Source of the DNA: Deinococcus sp. QL22
Lineage (GTDB): Bacteria > Deinococcota > Deinococci > Deinococcales > Deinococcaceae
Direction of reading: 5' to 3'
NCBI RefSeq assembly: GCF_023370075.1
Contig: NZ_CP097150.1
Span: 186,001 to 250,000, forward strand
Length of the DNA stretch: 64,000 nucleotides
Shown here: piece after piece, positions 26,780-35,285 of the stretch
Position numbering within the stretch: position 1 is the stretch's first letter
Layout: every line of letters starts with the position of its first letter
Made by a program: the position numbers and the translations under genes
The notes under the pieces: generated by a model
Database searches by the model: none
What the model was told of the DNA's origin: nothing
What the model saw: the letters and a program-made list of their open reading frames with translations, nothing else

Positions 26780-28377
26780 CAGTCTTCGGTTCCAAACAGG
26801 CTCACTTGCCGCGTGCCCTGCGCCCGCTCCAGCTTCTGCGTTTCTAGGGTGCGGATGGCTTCCTCAACGCTGCTGGTCTCGGGGATGGCAGTGCTGATGC
26901 CAGGGGGCCGTCCACGCCGCTTGGGCTCTGTCCTGCCTTCACCTACTGCTTTGGCCACCTTGCCGCCCCCTTTGGCCTTCGGGCTTGCTCCCCGCTGTGC
27001 CCAGATGCGTTCCAATAGCACGCTGGCTGGTTCATCGTTGGGGTCTTGGGGCACGAGTTCGCCCCGAAACGCTTTGTCCAGCAGCGCAGGCGTCAGACGG
27101 TTGAAGGACTGGAGTGCAGAAGCATAGCGTGCTTCTAAGCGGTCTGCGAAAGCAAAGAGGGCTTCCACGCGGCGCACGATTTCGGCTTGTTCGGGGAGAG
27201 AGGGCAGGGGAATTTCAAATGCCTTCAAACTACTGAGTGACACTGTAGGTTGGGCGGTTCCGGTGGCCATTTCCTCACCCTGTTTTCTGATCTCTGGGCT
27301 AGCAAGAAAATAGTACAAACATTTGCCAGATATTTTTGAAAAGTTGGGTTTTATGATGGCAATGTGCCTCTGAAACACAAATGGTTGATCTGTGTTAACA
27401 ATGGCGGGGATACAAATGCTACCCGTAACTGAAAACAAGATGTCCCCTAATTTGGCAACCCGAGTGGCCTTCAAAGCCGCCAAATAGCTTGGAGGCACAA
27501 AACGGGTTGATTTCTCAAGCCTGAGAGTGGCGTCATTGATTGCTGAAATTGTAATAAATGGAATTCCGCTGGTTGCTTGAGGAGGCGCTTGATGGTCGCC
27601 ATCAGTAATGGAATGAGCCAGAGAATTCAGTAGGGTTGCCTCCCACTCCGCATCTCCGCCCCCTCGCCACTCCCGTGTCAATTCTCCACTCACCGCCGCA
27701 CTCAAGACCGACTGCCTGAACCGCTTAATCAGCTTCGGCACCCGCTCCAGGCGTTCCCGACCTGCATCTACGCGAGAGAGCAGGGTATCGAGCTTATCTG
27801 CAATTCGGAGTTGCTCGGGGAGGGGGGGAAGTGGGATTTGAAATCCTTCTATTTTTTCTTTGGTCAACGCTTGACGTGTTGCGCCTGCTTCAGACTCAGT
27901 GATGAGGTTCTGCATACTGGGCGACGCCAGAAAGCGGTTGAGATAGCTTGGATTCAAACATTCGGATGTACGAACAATAGCAACGTGCTGATTGACTCTC
28001 GCGCCGTGCATCTTTTCTGGAGCGGTGGTCACGCGTCCTATAGAGGCTCCGGTGATATTTAACAGCACATCGTTGGATCTCACTTCTACTGAGCTTAATT
28101 TTTCGGCTTGGGCGTCATCAAGGTATGCAAGGCCATCATTCTTGAAGCCCTCGAATCTGATGTTCATAGAGCGAATCAGCGGCACCCCTTGAGGCTTATA
28201 TGCTTCACTTCCTCCCTTAGGAGTGGATCCACTGCCGATTTTAGTTGTCAATTGTGCAAGCCTTTCACTGATCCACCCTTCCGGCAACCCTTCTTCATTT
28301 CCACCCTCAATCCTCAAATCAAGTTCCATCTTCTGTTCAATCGTCACGGGCAAGGCCTTCCTTTTTGGTTTGGTCAT
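26779..28377 (-). CDS. hsdS: Type I restriction-modification specificity subunit HsdS
   Basis: 532 aa. Two target-recognition domains are visible, each followed by a conserved helix: IPLPPLPEQLRIADKLDTLLSRV (about residues 195-215) and IPLPSLPEQAEIVRRVEALF (about 390-410). Such halves determine the two parts of the bipartite DNA target and hold two HsdM subunits. The Lys/Arg-rich C-terminus (KRRGRPPG) is longer than usual. The start overlaps the end of the full-length DUF1016 gene by ATGA, so hsdM, the nuclease gene and hsdS form one transcript. Confidence 0.92.
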   Translation of the reverse strand: MTKPKRKALPVTIEQKMELDLRIEGGNEEGLPEGWISERLAQLTTKIGSGSTPKGGSEAYKPQGVPLIRSMNIRFEGFKNDGLAYLDDAQAEKLSSVEVRSNDVLLNITGASIGRVTTAPEKMHGARVNQHVAIVRTSECLNPSYLNRFLASPSMQNLITESEAGATRQALTKEKIEGFQIPLPPLPEQLRIADKLDTLLSRVDAGRERLERVPKLIKRFRQSVLSAAVSGELTREWRGGGDAEWEATLLNSLAHSITDGDHQAPPQATSGIPFITISAINDATLRLEKSTRFVPPSYLAALKATRVAKLGDILFSVTGSICIPAIVNTDQPFVFQRHIAIIKPNFSKISGKCLYYFLASPEIRKQGEEMATGTAQPTVSLSSLKAFEIPLPSLPEQAEIVRRVEALFAFADRLEARYASALQSFNRLTPALLDKAFRGELVPQDPNDEPASVLLERIWAQRGASPKAKGGGKVAKAVGEGRTEPKRRGRPPGISTAIPETSSVEEAIRTLETQKLERAQGTRQVSLFGTED

Positions 28378-29375
28378 ACATCTGCGTGGGCCTGTTCCAG
28401 TGCATAAAACTCGTCCAATTTGGCCTGAAGTAGAGCTTTGTCAGGCAATTGAGTCAAGTAACGGGCCACCAATGCAGGCGAGGCACTACGAGACAGGGCG
28501 TATTCCACCACCTGCGCGTCGGCACTCCGGCACAGCAGCACGCCGATACTGGGATTCTAGTGCGTCAGGCGGTGATCTCGGTCCAGCGCTTCGAGGTAAA
28601 AATCGAGCTGGCCCATCATGGCCGGAGCAAAGGCCGTGATCTTCAGCTCGAACGCCACCAGCGCTTGCAGGCGGCGGTGATACATCAGCAGATCGACAAA
28701 GAAATCTTGCTGCCCCACCTGCAGGCGGCACTGCTCGCCCACAAAGGTAAAATCAGGGCCGAGTTCCAGCAGAAAGTCTTTCAGATGCACCACCAGCCCG
28801 CGTTGCAAGTCCTGTTCACTGTGGCCGCCGGGCAGATTCAGGAAGTCGAGCAGGTAGGTGTCTTTAAAGACCTCGGCGGCGCGGGGGTGCTGAGCCACCA
28901 AGGCCGGACTCAGCGGCGCGGGCTGGGTCAGCGCACGTTCGTACAGACCGCCGCCGATCTGGCGCTCCAGTTCACGCACACTCCAGCGCCCGGCGTTGGC
29001 CGCTTGCAGGTAATATTCGCGCTCCTGGTCGCTGGTACACCGGCTCATAATGGTGATGTTGTGCGACCAGCTCAATTCTCTCAACAGCGTCGAGAGTTTT
29101 GGATTGGGGCTGTAGACCGCGTAAAACTGCCGCATCCGCCACAGGTTCGGCGTTGAAAAGCCCCGTAAGTCGGGATGCTCGGCCCTCAGCCAGTCGGCCA
29201 ATTGTTGCACCGTACCCCGGCCCCAGCCGTCCACCGCAATCTTCTCATTCAGGTACTTTCCAATCTGCCAATACAGGTCAATCAGCTCGCGGTTGACGCT
29301 CCTCAGCGCCCGGCCCTGTGCCTGCTGGATCAAGGTCAATACCGGACGAAAGTCTGGCTGATCCAGTTCAGTCAT
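28374..29375 (-). pseudogene. DUF1016 (YhcG-type) PD-(D/E)xK nuclease gene with a premature amber codon
   Basis: The protein starts MTELDQPDFRPVLTLIQQ and has the YhcG N-terminal domain (LYWQIGKYLNEKI, WSHNITIMSR) and the nuclease core FFVDLLMYHRRLQALVAFELKITAF (D...ExK). At 28557-28559 codon 273 is TAG, but the same frame continues NPSIGVLLCRSADAQVVEYA to ALEQAHADV, the normal end of the family, stopping in an ATGA overlap with hsdS. Relatives usually have HENPSIG here, so GAG to TAG is the likely change. The truncated product keeps the ExK residues but loses about 60 residues. It could be a recent null, a suppressible codon or a sequence error. Confidence 0.85.
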
Positions 29376-30862
29376 TCCGCCACCCCAGCGGCTTCCAACA
29401 CCTCTTCACTTTCGCCCAACTCCAACAAGATGGCCCGCATTTCTTCCAGAGCAGCGTCCAGTTCTATGATCACGCTGGCGGCCACTACGGCAGGCTCAGG
29501 CAACTCGCCCTGCTCGGCGCTGTCGTCCTTGAGCCAAGAGATATCCAGGCTGTCGCCGCGTTCAGCAATCTGGTCGCGGGTGTATTTGCGGAAGCGCCCT
29601 GGTTCACCAGTGTCTATGCGGGCAGCTAAGGCCTCTGAGCCCACTTTGGGATCAGGGCCAAACGCCGCCTCGAAATCCGCAAAGTAGTCACGGGTAAACG
29701 GCGTGCGCTTGCCGAACTGGGGCATGTTGGCCCGCATGTCATAGACCCAGACTTCCTGCGTATTGCCTTTGTCTTCCTCTCCACGGGTAAAGAACAAGAC
29801 GTTGGTCTTTACCCCCTGCGCGTAGAAGATGCCTGTGGGGAGCCGCAGAATGGTGTGCAGGCGGCACTTCTCCATCAGGTCAGCGCGGATCTGTTTGCCG
29901 ATACCACTCTCAAACAGCACATTGTCGGGCAGCACGACAGCCGCGCGCCCTCCAGGCTCCAGGGCCCGGTAAATGTGTTGTAGAAAGGCAAACTGCTTGT
30001 TGCTGGTCGGAAAAACGAAGTCGGTGCGCGTGGGCATGCCGCCCCCTTTCTTGGTACCGAAGGGGGGGTTGGACAGCATCAACGTGGGGGCTGTGGCCGC
30101 GATCTTTTCGCCTTCTGCGCCCAGGGTATCGCCCAGCCGGATGCCCGCACCATTCGGATCGTAATCGAGGTTGTGGAGCATCAGGTTCATGAGCGCGAGC
30201 CGGTGGGTGTCCTGCACCAGTTCCATGCCGTAAAAGGTGCCGCGTCTGTACTTGCGCTGCTGCTCCTCAGTCCAATTTGCTCGGTCGCCATGCTCGCGGA
30301 TGTACCGATTGGCTTCGATCAGGAATCCCCCAGTTCCTGCCGCGGGATCCTGAATCACGTCGTCCAGGGTGGGCTGCATCAGGGCAACAATGCTTCCGAT
30401 CAGTGGGCGGGGCGTAAAGTACTGGCCTGCACCGCTTTTCTTCTCACCGGCGTTCTTTTCCAGCAGGCCTTCGTACAAGTCACCGAGGCTCTCCTTATCC
30501 GTGCTGTACCAGTTGAGGTTGTCCATGGCGGTTACCAGGGTGTTCAGCGTGGTGGGCTTGCGGATCACGGTGGCTGCGTCGGCGTAGATCTCCTGCACGA
30601 TGCCGCCCGCTTCGGTGCCCAGGTGCAGCAGCAGTTTCTTGTAGAACGTGAGTTGCGAGACCCCACTCAGTATTTTGAGGGCGTTCCAGCGGTAGCCTTC
30701 GGGCAACTGCTCTTCTGTCTCGGTTTCCTCCGCCATTTTCAGGAAGAGGAGGTAGGTAAGTTCCGTGACGTATTGGTGGTACGTCACGCCGTCGTCGCGG
30801 AGGACGTCGCACAAGCTCCAGAGCTTCTGGACGATGTCACGGGTGGTCGGGGTCTGCGTCAT
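29372..30862 (-). CDS. hsdM: Type I restriction-modification methylase HsdM
   Basis: 496 aa N6-adenine methyltransferase. An HsdM N-terminal helical domain (residues 1-140) is followed by the SAM-binding region DPAAGTGGFLIEANRYI and the catalytic motif IV LMLSNPPFGTKKGG (NPPF). RLPTGIFYAQGVKTNVLFFTRG is also typical. The stop overlaps the DUF1016 start by ATGA. The C-terminus is Glu-rich. The motifs are complete and the enzyme is probably active even though the locus has been split from hsdR. Confidence 0.95.
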   Translation of the reverse strand: MTQTPTTRDIVQKLWSLCDVLRDDGVTYHQYVTELTYLLFLKMAEETETEEQLPEGYRWNALKILSGVSQLTFYKKLLLHLGTEAGGIVQEIYADAATVIRKPTTLNTLVTAMDNLNWYSTDKESLGDLYEGLLEKNAGEKKSGAGQYFTPRPLIGSIVALMQPTLDDVIQDPAAGTGGFLIEANRYIREHGDRANWTEEQQRKYRRGTFYGMELVQDTHRLALMNLMLHNLDYDPNGAGIRLGDTLGAEGEKIAATAPTLMLSNPPFGTKKGGGMPTRTDFVFPTSNKQFAFLQHIYRALEPGGRAAVVLPDNVLFESGIGKQIRADLMEKCRLHTILRLPTGIFYAQGVKTNVLFFTRGEEDKGNTQEVWVYDMRANMPQFGKRTPFTRDYFADFEAAFGPDPKVGSEALAARIDTGEPGRFRKYTRDQIAERGDSLDISWLKDDSAEQGELPEPAVVAASVIIELDAALEEMRAILLELGESEEVLEAAGVAE

Positions 30863-30920
30863 TCCCCCTATTTTGCGCGATGAACCGCTGCAGCGGCGCG
30901 CGGCAGGCCTCGACCACCGT

Positions 30921-31185
30921 TCAGCTGGCCTGACCGGCCTTTTTTCGAACCGCTTGCCGGTACTTCACGACTGCCGGACGGCTGATCAGCTTGTAGATGG
31001 TTTCAAAGTCTTCTCTCAGGCCTGCACGGGTGCCTTTGAACACCTCGATATCCGATTCAATGGCACTGGGGTAAAAAGGAACACCCGCAGATCGTCCCCA
31101 TTCGTCAGCAGATAGTACGGCGCGTTCAGGAAGACGGCATAATTGTGCGCCTGAGCAAGATGATCCCTGATTGACTGATAGCTAG
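30921..31185 (-). pseudogene. Remnant of an HsdR N-terminal-domain protein
   Basis: The minus strand reads AHNYAVFLNAPYYLLTNGDDLRVFLF, then after a one-base shift in a T run near 31070 continues PSAIESDIEVFKGTRAGLREDF and YKLISRPAVVKYRQAVRKK to a stop at 30921. The pattern (YYLLTNGD.LRVFLF, then SDIE, then LSRPAVV) is that of type I restriction HsdR_N-like proteins. The 5' part is missing where an AT-rich gene begins. Broken remnant just upstream of hsdM. Confidence 0.6.
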
Positions 31186-31198
31186 CTATTTAAGATGA

Positions 31199-31888
31199 CT
31201 ATTCATCCTTATCCAACTCATCCTTTATCCTAAAGATTAAGTCCCAAGAGTACTTTTGCCCCTGTATGTAGAATATGTTACGTGATTCAAAAGAATCTTT
31301 AGATTCGTCACTAGCATTTATAAGCCAAGACGTGGGATGAATGAATTTTGAGTAAAATCTGTAAAATCCTAAATATTCTTGCTCGACGCCACTTATAACT
31401 GCTAGTTGGCGGTAATTAGTCTGGTCACGTTTAGAAATATCGAATCCATTTCTTTGGGCTATTGCTTTAAGCTCTTCTATCCTCGCTATGAGTGTTTTTG
31501 CTGGATCTGTCTCTTGATCGTCAGCAAAACTTAATATTCCCTCTAGCATGTCAACTTCATCCCTGGCGCGAGCGGCAATATACTTTTTCCAGCTTTGCAA
31601 AACTTGAATACTTCTAAACTCCAAATTAAGTTCAAATAAATTTCTTACAGCCCAAGCAATTTTTTCTATTGGCTGTTCTACGTCTTGAGCAATATATGTA
31701 CACTGTCTTGAAACATAGCTAAGCATATTAATCATTATGTGTTTAACATCTTCATCTCGCCGAGATTGGCTGACAATAAGTTTGGTCTCTATCGCAGTTT
31801 GGGCAATTTTTCGGAAAGCCTCTGCCACTTCAGAAATTTGGGAGTGTGAAACAAAGTCACCAATTTTTTTGGGATCAGGTTCTGCCAT
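31199..31888 (-). CDS. AT-rich hypothetical protein in the restriction locus
   Basis: 229 aa, almost entirely helical by eye, from MAEPDPKKIGDFVSHSQ. YRFYSKFIHPTSWLIN and the helix AVRNLFELNLEFRSIQ recall uncharacterised helical proteins of the DUF5677 kind, but I cannot assign it firmly. Codon use is much more AT-rich than its neighbours, like the OLD-type gene, indicating transfer from a lower-GC source. It sits between an HsdR-N remnant and an IS110 element, in a typical cargo position for a defence or toxin gene (inference). Confidence 0.6.
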   Translation of the reverse strand: MAEPDPKKIGDFVSHSQISEVAEAFRKIAQTAIETKLIVSQSRRDEDVKHIMINMLSYVSRQCTYIAQDVEQPIEKIAWAVRNLFELNLEFRSIQVLQSWKKYIAARARDEVDMLEGILSFADDQETDPAKTLIARIEELKAIAQRNGFDISKRDQTNYRQLAVISGVEQEYLGFYRFYSKFIHPTSWLINASDESKDSFESRNIFYIQGQKYSWDLIFRIKDELDKDE

Positions 31889-32007
31889 AGCTTAATAATA
31901 AAGGTAATGCCTCAAACTGGCTATTCTGTTGATGCTCAGCACCTAACACTCTGGGGCGAATGGTATTCTACTGACCGCGAATAGATAGCGTAGTTTTTGG
32001 ACATTGT

Positions 32008-33039
32008 CTACAGCGGTCGCCCGTTCGCCGAACCACTCCACACGTGGTGTGAAGCTGGTTTCACGTACGTTTCGCCCAATGGCTTCCCTGAGCTCACGAC
32101 GACCAGTCCTGTCCGTAACAATTTATGGCTAAGCGCGATCAACGCCACCTTGGGCGGCTTTCCATCAGCTCGCAGATGACGATAGAAGTCATCCAGATGC
32201 CCTTTGTTGCGTGTGACACTCAAGGCCGCAAGGTACGCGGAACGCCTCAGGTGAGCATTCCCTGTTTTTGAAATGCGCCCTCGGCCATGGACACTTGTGC
32301 CCGACTGAAACGGCGCTGGGGCGATGCTAGCGTGAGCTGATATCTGCTTGCCCGTCTCCAGCACGGCACACCCATCTGTTTCCGCCAGTACAGACGCCGC
32401 AGTGAGCAAGCCGAACCCAGGAACGCTGGTCAGCAGCCCAAACGGCTCGCGCAACATGTCATCGGAACAAATGAGTGCTCGGATGGCCGTTTCGAGCTCC
32501 AAGATCTGTTGCTTGAACAAGGCAATGCGCGTGTTCAGCAAAGCGACGACGATCTGGTTTTCATGCTGCCGGCGTTCTGAGACGTGCAGGCGATTCTGAT
32601 CCTGTGTCAGCGCTTCGCACAACGCCGTGCGTTCACGAACGAGTTGCTTGAGTTCCTGCAATGCGGTGCTCGGCGGTGACCAAGGTTTCGGCCGCATGAT
32701 GGCGCCGTACAGGGCAATGACCGCTGCATCCATGGTGTCTGTCTTGCCCCGTTTGAGTTTGGCGCGGGCGAAGGACTTGATGCTGGTGGGGTTCACCACG
32801 CTGACGGTGCAGCCCGCACTGAACAGGAAGGTCGCGCACTGCTCCCAGTACACCCCCGTGGCTTCCATCACTACGTGCAGCTCCGTTGACCTCACATCAT
32901 GTTGTTGGGCCCAGTGCACCAGGCGCCCGAATCCAGTGGGCGTGTTCGGAAGGTCATGGAGTGACATTTCCAAGTCGTTGTTGAGCTGTAAATGTGCGTA
33001 CAGAGAGTCTTTCCCGATGTCGAGGCCGAGGGCAAACAT
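32008..33039 (-). CDS. IS110-family transposase (DEDD recombinase)
   Basis: 343 aa from ATG at 33039 with GGAGG 4 nt upstream. The N-terminal RuvC-like DEDD domain has FALGLDIGKDSLYAHLQ (Asp), VVMEATGVYWE (Glu) and RGKTDTMDAAVIALYG (Asp). A coiled region follows, then the C-terminal Tnp domain with SVPGFGLLTAASVLAETDG containing the catalytic Ser region and GRISKTGNAHLRRSAYLAAL. The frame is complete. IS110 enzymes are guided by a bridge RNA from the element's non-coding end; here about 200 bp precede the start codon, the position expected for the IS110 group. Related to the truncated copy at 4734-5214. Confidence 0.92.
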   Translation of the reverse strand: MFALGLDIGKDSLYAHLQLNNDLEMSLHDLPNTPTGFGRLVHWAQQHDVRSTELHVVMEATGVYWEQCATFLFSAGCTVSVVNPTSIKSFARAKLKRGKTDTMDAAVIALYGAIMRPKPWSPPSTALQELKQLVRERTALCEALTQDQNRLHVSERRQHENQIVVALLNTRIALFKQQILELETAIRALICSDDMLREPFGLLTSVPGFGLLTAASVLAETDGCAVLETGKQISAHASIAPAPFQSGTSVHGRGRISKTGNAHLRRSAYLAALSVTRNKGHLDDFYRHLRADGKPPKVALIALSHKLLRTGLVVVSSGKPLGETYVKPASHHVWSGSANGRPL

Positions 33040-33240
33040 AAAACCTCCTAGAGAAAGGGTCGGGGCAGGTCGGACGCTCTCGGCACTGGCTCTTCTGGTG
33101 CAGGCTGGGTGGCCTTGGATCGCGTTCAGTCTTCGAGAAGAGCGCCCGAGCCGGTCCTGTCTATTCGACGGTCTTGCTGGATCTGGGGTTGACGCGGACT
33201 TGGCGGCTCGGACTGACCTGGCAGTCTCCATACTGATCAG
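33040..33240 (-). ncRNA. Candidate IS110 bridge-RNA region
   Basis: The non-coding 5' end of the IS110 element. It is GC-rich and contains short complementary stretches, for example GAGCGCCCGAGCC and GGCGGCTCG-type segments. In the IS110 group the left-end non-coding region is transcribed as the bridge RNA that pairs with target and donor DNA. Its presence here is inferred from family knowledge and length; I did not fold it. Confidence 0.4.
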
Positions 33241-33296
33241 GAATGAACCCAGACGTACTACATAAGGGGTTGACATCGCCTAGCTATTCTGGATTG

Positions 33297-33731
33297 ATGG
33301 AAATTCGCCCACTTGAGTCGGGAGACCTGCCAAACGTGACCCAAGTTTTCATCGCCACCTTTAATGCTGCACCGTGGGGTGAATCCTGGACGCAAGAAAC
33401 GGCGTCCAACTGTTTGAAAGAAATGCTGATGCTTCCCAGGAGTGTGGCCTGGGGTGCCTGGGAAAATGATCAGTGCCTTGGCGCAGCACTGGGCCACGAC
33501 CAACAGAAAGACACCGCATTGACGCACGAGATTAAAGAAGTTTTCGTGAACCCGCAGCGACAGGGACAGGGGATTGGGAAAAACCTTCTGAACGCTTATA
33601 TCGAAGCTGTGCTTGGCCGTGGGGTGAAGAGTATTTACCTGCTTACGGCTCAGGATTCAGACGCTGAAGCGTTTTATCAGCGTGCTGAATTCCGTCGCGC
33701 GCGCCGACAAATTGTTCTTGTCCGTCCTTAG
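33297..33731 (+). CDS. GNAT-family N-acetyltransferase
   Basis: 144 aa from ATG at 33297 (MEIRPLESGDLPNVTQVF); an earlier in-frame ATG at 33243 falls in the IS110 end. Acetyl-CoA-binding motif A is clear: IKEVFVNPQRQGQGIGKNLLNAYI (Q/RxxGxG/A), followed by IYLLTAQDSDAEAFYQRAEF, the GNAT C-terminal strand-helix. Substrate unknown; perhaps an antibiotic or small-molecule acetylase. It is 78 bp upstream of a Nudix gene on the same strand, so co-transcription is possible. Confidence 0.85.
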   Translation: MEIRPLESGDLPNVTQVFIATFNAAPWGESWTQETASNCLKEMLMLPRSVAWGAWENDQCLGAALGHDQQKDTALTHEIKEVFVNPQRQGQGIGKNLLNAYIEAVLGRGVKSIYLLTAQDSDAEAFYQRAEFRRARRQIVLVRP

Positions 33732-33809
33732 CGTGAAACGCTAAAAATCGTGGGTAAGGGTTGACAACAAGGAGAAATGGGTGATGCTGACGCGGCAGAG
33801 CATGCTTAG

Positions 33810-34415
33810 ATGTCTCTGATGATCGACTCAACGTGGTATACGCGCGTCTCTGATGTTCCCGTCCGCCAAACTGCCGGTGGCATCGTCATCCGCCAGCAAA
33901 ATGATCAGCTTTCGGTGGCACTTACCATTGAGCATGAACCAGAATTCGACGTGATCGCGTTGCCCAAAGGTGAGGTCGAAGCAGGTGAGAGTGCTTTGCA
34001 AGCCGCAGTACGCGAAATCAGAGAAGAAACTGGGCTGCGGTGGCTCCACCTCCTTCAGGCAGAGCCGCTCACGATCGAGGAGCGGTACGGGTTCGGCAAA
34101 GGCGTCTGGCTGCAGTGGCGCTGGTTCCTCTTCGCTACAGAAGAAGTTCACAGCCAGCCAACCGAAATCAATCACACGTTGATGTGGACGCCCCTGGGAT
34201 CGCACCCTGAGATGTTCTGGCCTGGTGAGCGTGACATCCTGCGCCAACAGACAGACTTCATCGCTCACCAACTGGACATCTACACCCAGAACGGCCTTCT
34301 GCGCCACGAGTACAGGACCATTCAGACAATGAAGTCAATGAATTTGAGGTTATGTGCCAGGACGTTCAGGGCGACCTTCAACCGCAAGCTCAAATACGTC
34401 TTCACCTTGGTCTAA
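33810..34415 (+). CDS. Nudix hydrolase
   Basis: 201 aa. The Nudix box is complete, GEVEAGESALQAAVREIREE then TGL (Gx5Ex7REUxEExGU), after LPK. It hydrolyses a nucleoside diphosphate linked to another group; Deinococcus genomes are rich in such enzymes. The last 35 residues (KSMNLRLCARTFRATFNRK) go beyond the usual domain and may come from flanking DNA. The start is ATG, with an alternative four codons in. It lies inside the block that splits the type I restriction locus. Confidence 0.85.
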   Translation: MSLMIDSTWYTRVSDVPVRQTAGGIVIRQQNDQLSVALTIEHEPEFDVIALPKGEVEAGESALQAAVREIREETGLRWLHLLQAEPLTIEERYGFGKGVWLQWRWFLFATEEVHSQPTEINHTLMWTPLGSHPEMFWPGERDILRQQTDFIAHQLDIYTQNGLLRHEYRTIQTMKSMNLRLCARTFRATFNRKLKYVFTLV

Positions 34416-34523
34416 CGCAATCCAGCGCCCACCAGCACAGAGAATGCCGACTCCACACAGTCCTGAAGCTCTGGAGCGGGATTTGGGGTCATGAATGGCA
34501 CCACTGTAGAGCGGGGGATCGCG

Positions 34524-35285
34524 TCACAACCAATCAAAGGCCGACACGATGCCAATGATGTTGCCAGTGGGATCTTGAACCAGGCAAGGGTATGACGGAA
34601 CGGAATCTGAGGTTAACAGCGTAGTCGCCGGAAGATAGGTACCTGGAATGGTGCTCAACTTCTGCTCGGCAATCAAATGGCTTAATGGGTTTAGCTGCCG
34701 TACTTTTTTGCCCACGGTGTGCCAACTCTGGGCGACGGCCACGTCGGAAAGCAGCACATACTCCTCTCCCTGCCGGTAAGGAAGATAGGAAAAAGAATGG
34801 GAGAGCAGCAATTCCCGAACCTTGGCCAGGGTCATGAACGGCTCAGCATATGTCACGCCTCCGACCATAATGTCGGCGACCGTGGTGGTCAGTTCCATCA
34901 GGAGCTCCTCGAGAAGGGCACTGACGGCCACCGCTTTGGTGACCGCATTGCGGGCATATACCCCCCGGTGGGATTTATCGTTGCGAACATCTTTGAGCCT
35001 GCGCAGGTCACTTCCAAAGCGTGATTGACGCTCATCAGGTACCAGGGCGACTAGGCCGGGAATAAGGGGCCCTAAGCCATTGGGAACAGGGCTGGCGCGA
35101 CCCCGGGGCACGTAGAACTTCGCCCCCAGTTCCTCCAGTACAAAGCACGTGCTGGTGAAATTCTCGGCGTCTTCCAGGGCCGCGTACCGGGCCGCCCGGA
35201 GAGCTCTCAGAAAATAGACCCGTTCAGCAGGATCCAGATCCATCAGCTGTTTGCGCGGTAATGAGTCCGAAATCAGATCCGCCAT
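34524..35285 (-). CDS. HEPN-like/CBS-domain protein in the type I restriction operon
   Basis: 253 aa, overlapping the hsdR stop by 13 nt. The N-terminal 120 residues are helical and contain RLKDVRNDKSHRGVY, where RNDKSH has the Rx4H spacing of HEPN domains. The C-terminal half is a CBS-pair-like region (TVADIMVGGVTYAEPFMTLAKVREL, then SYPCLVQDPTGNIIGIVSAFD), which usually binds adenine nucleotides. This suggests a nucleotide-sensing RNase or toxin module tied to restriction (inference). Both domain calls come from reading motifs. Confidence 0.6.
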   Translation of the reverse strand: MADLISDSLPRKQLMDLDPAERVYFLRALRAARYAALEDAENFTSTCFVLEELGAKFYVPRGRASPVPNGLGPLIPGLVALVPDERQSRFGSDLRRLKDVRNDKSHRGVYARNAVTKAVAVSALLEELLMELTTTVADIMVGGVTYAEPFMTLAKVRELLLSHSFSYLPYRQGEEYVLLSDVAVAQSWHTVGKKVRQLNPLSHLIAEQKLSTIPGTYLPATTLLTSDSVPSYPCLVQDPTGNIIGIVSAFDWL

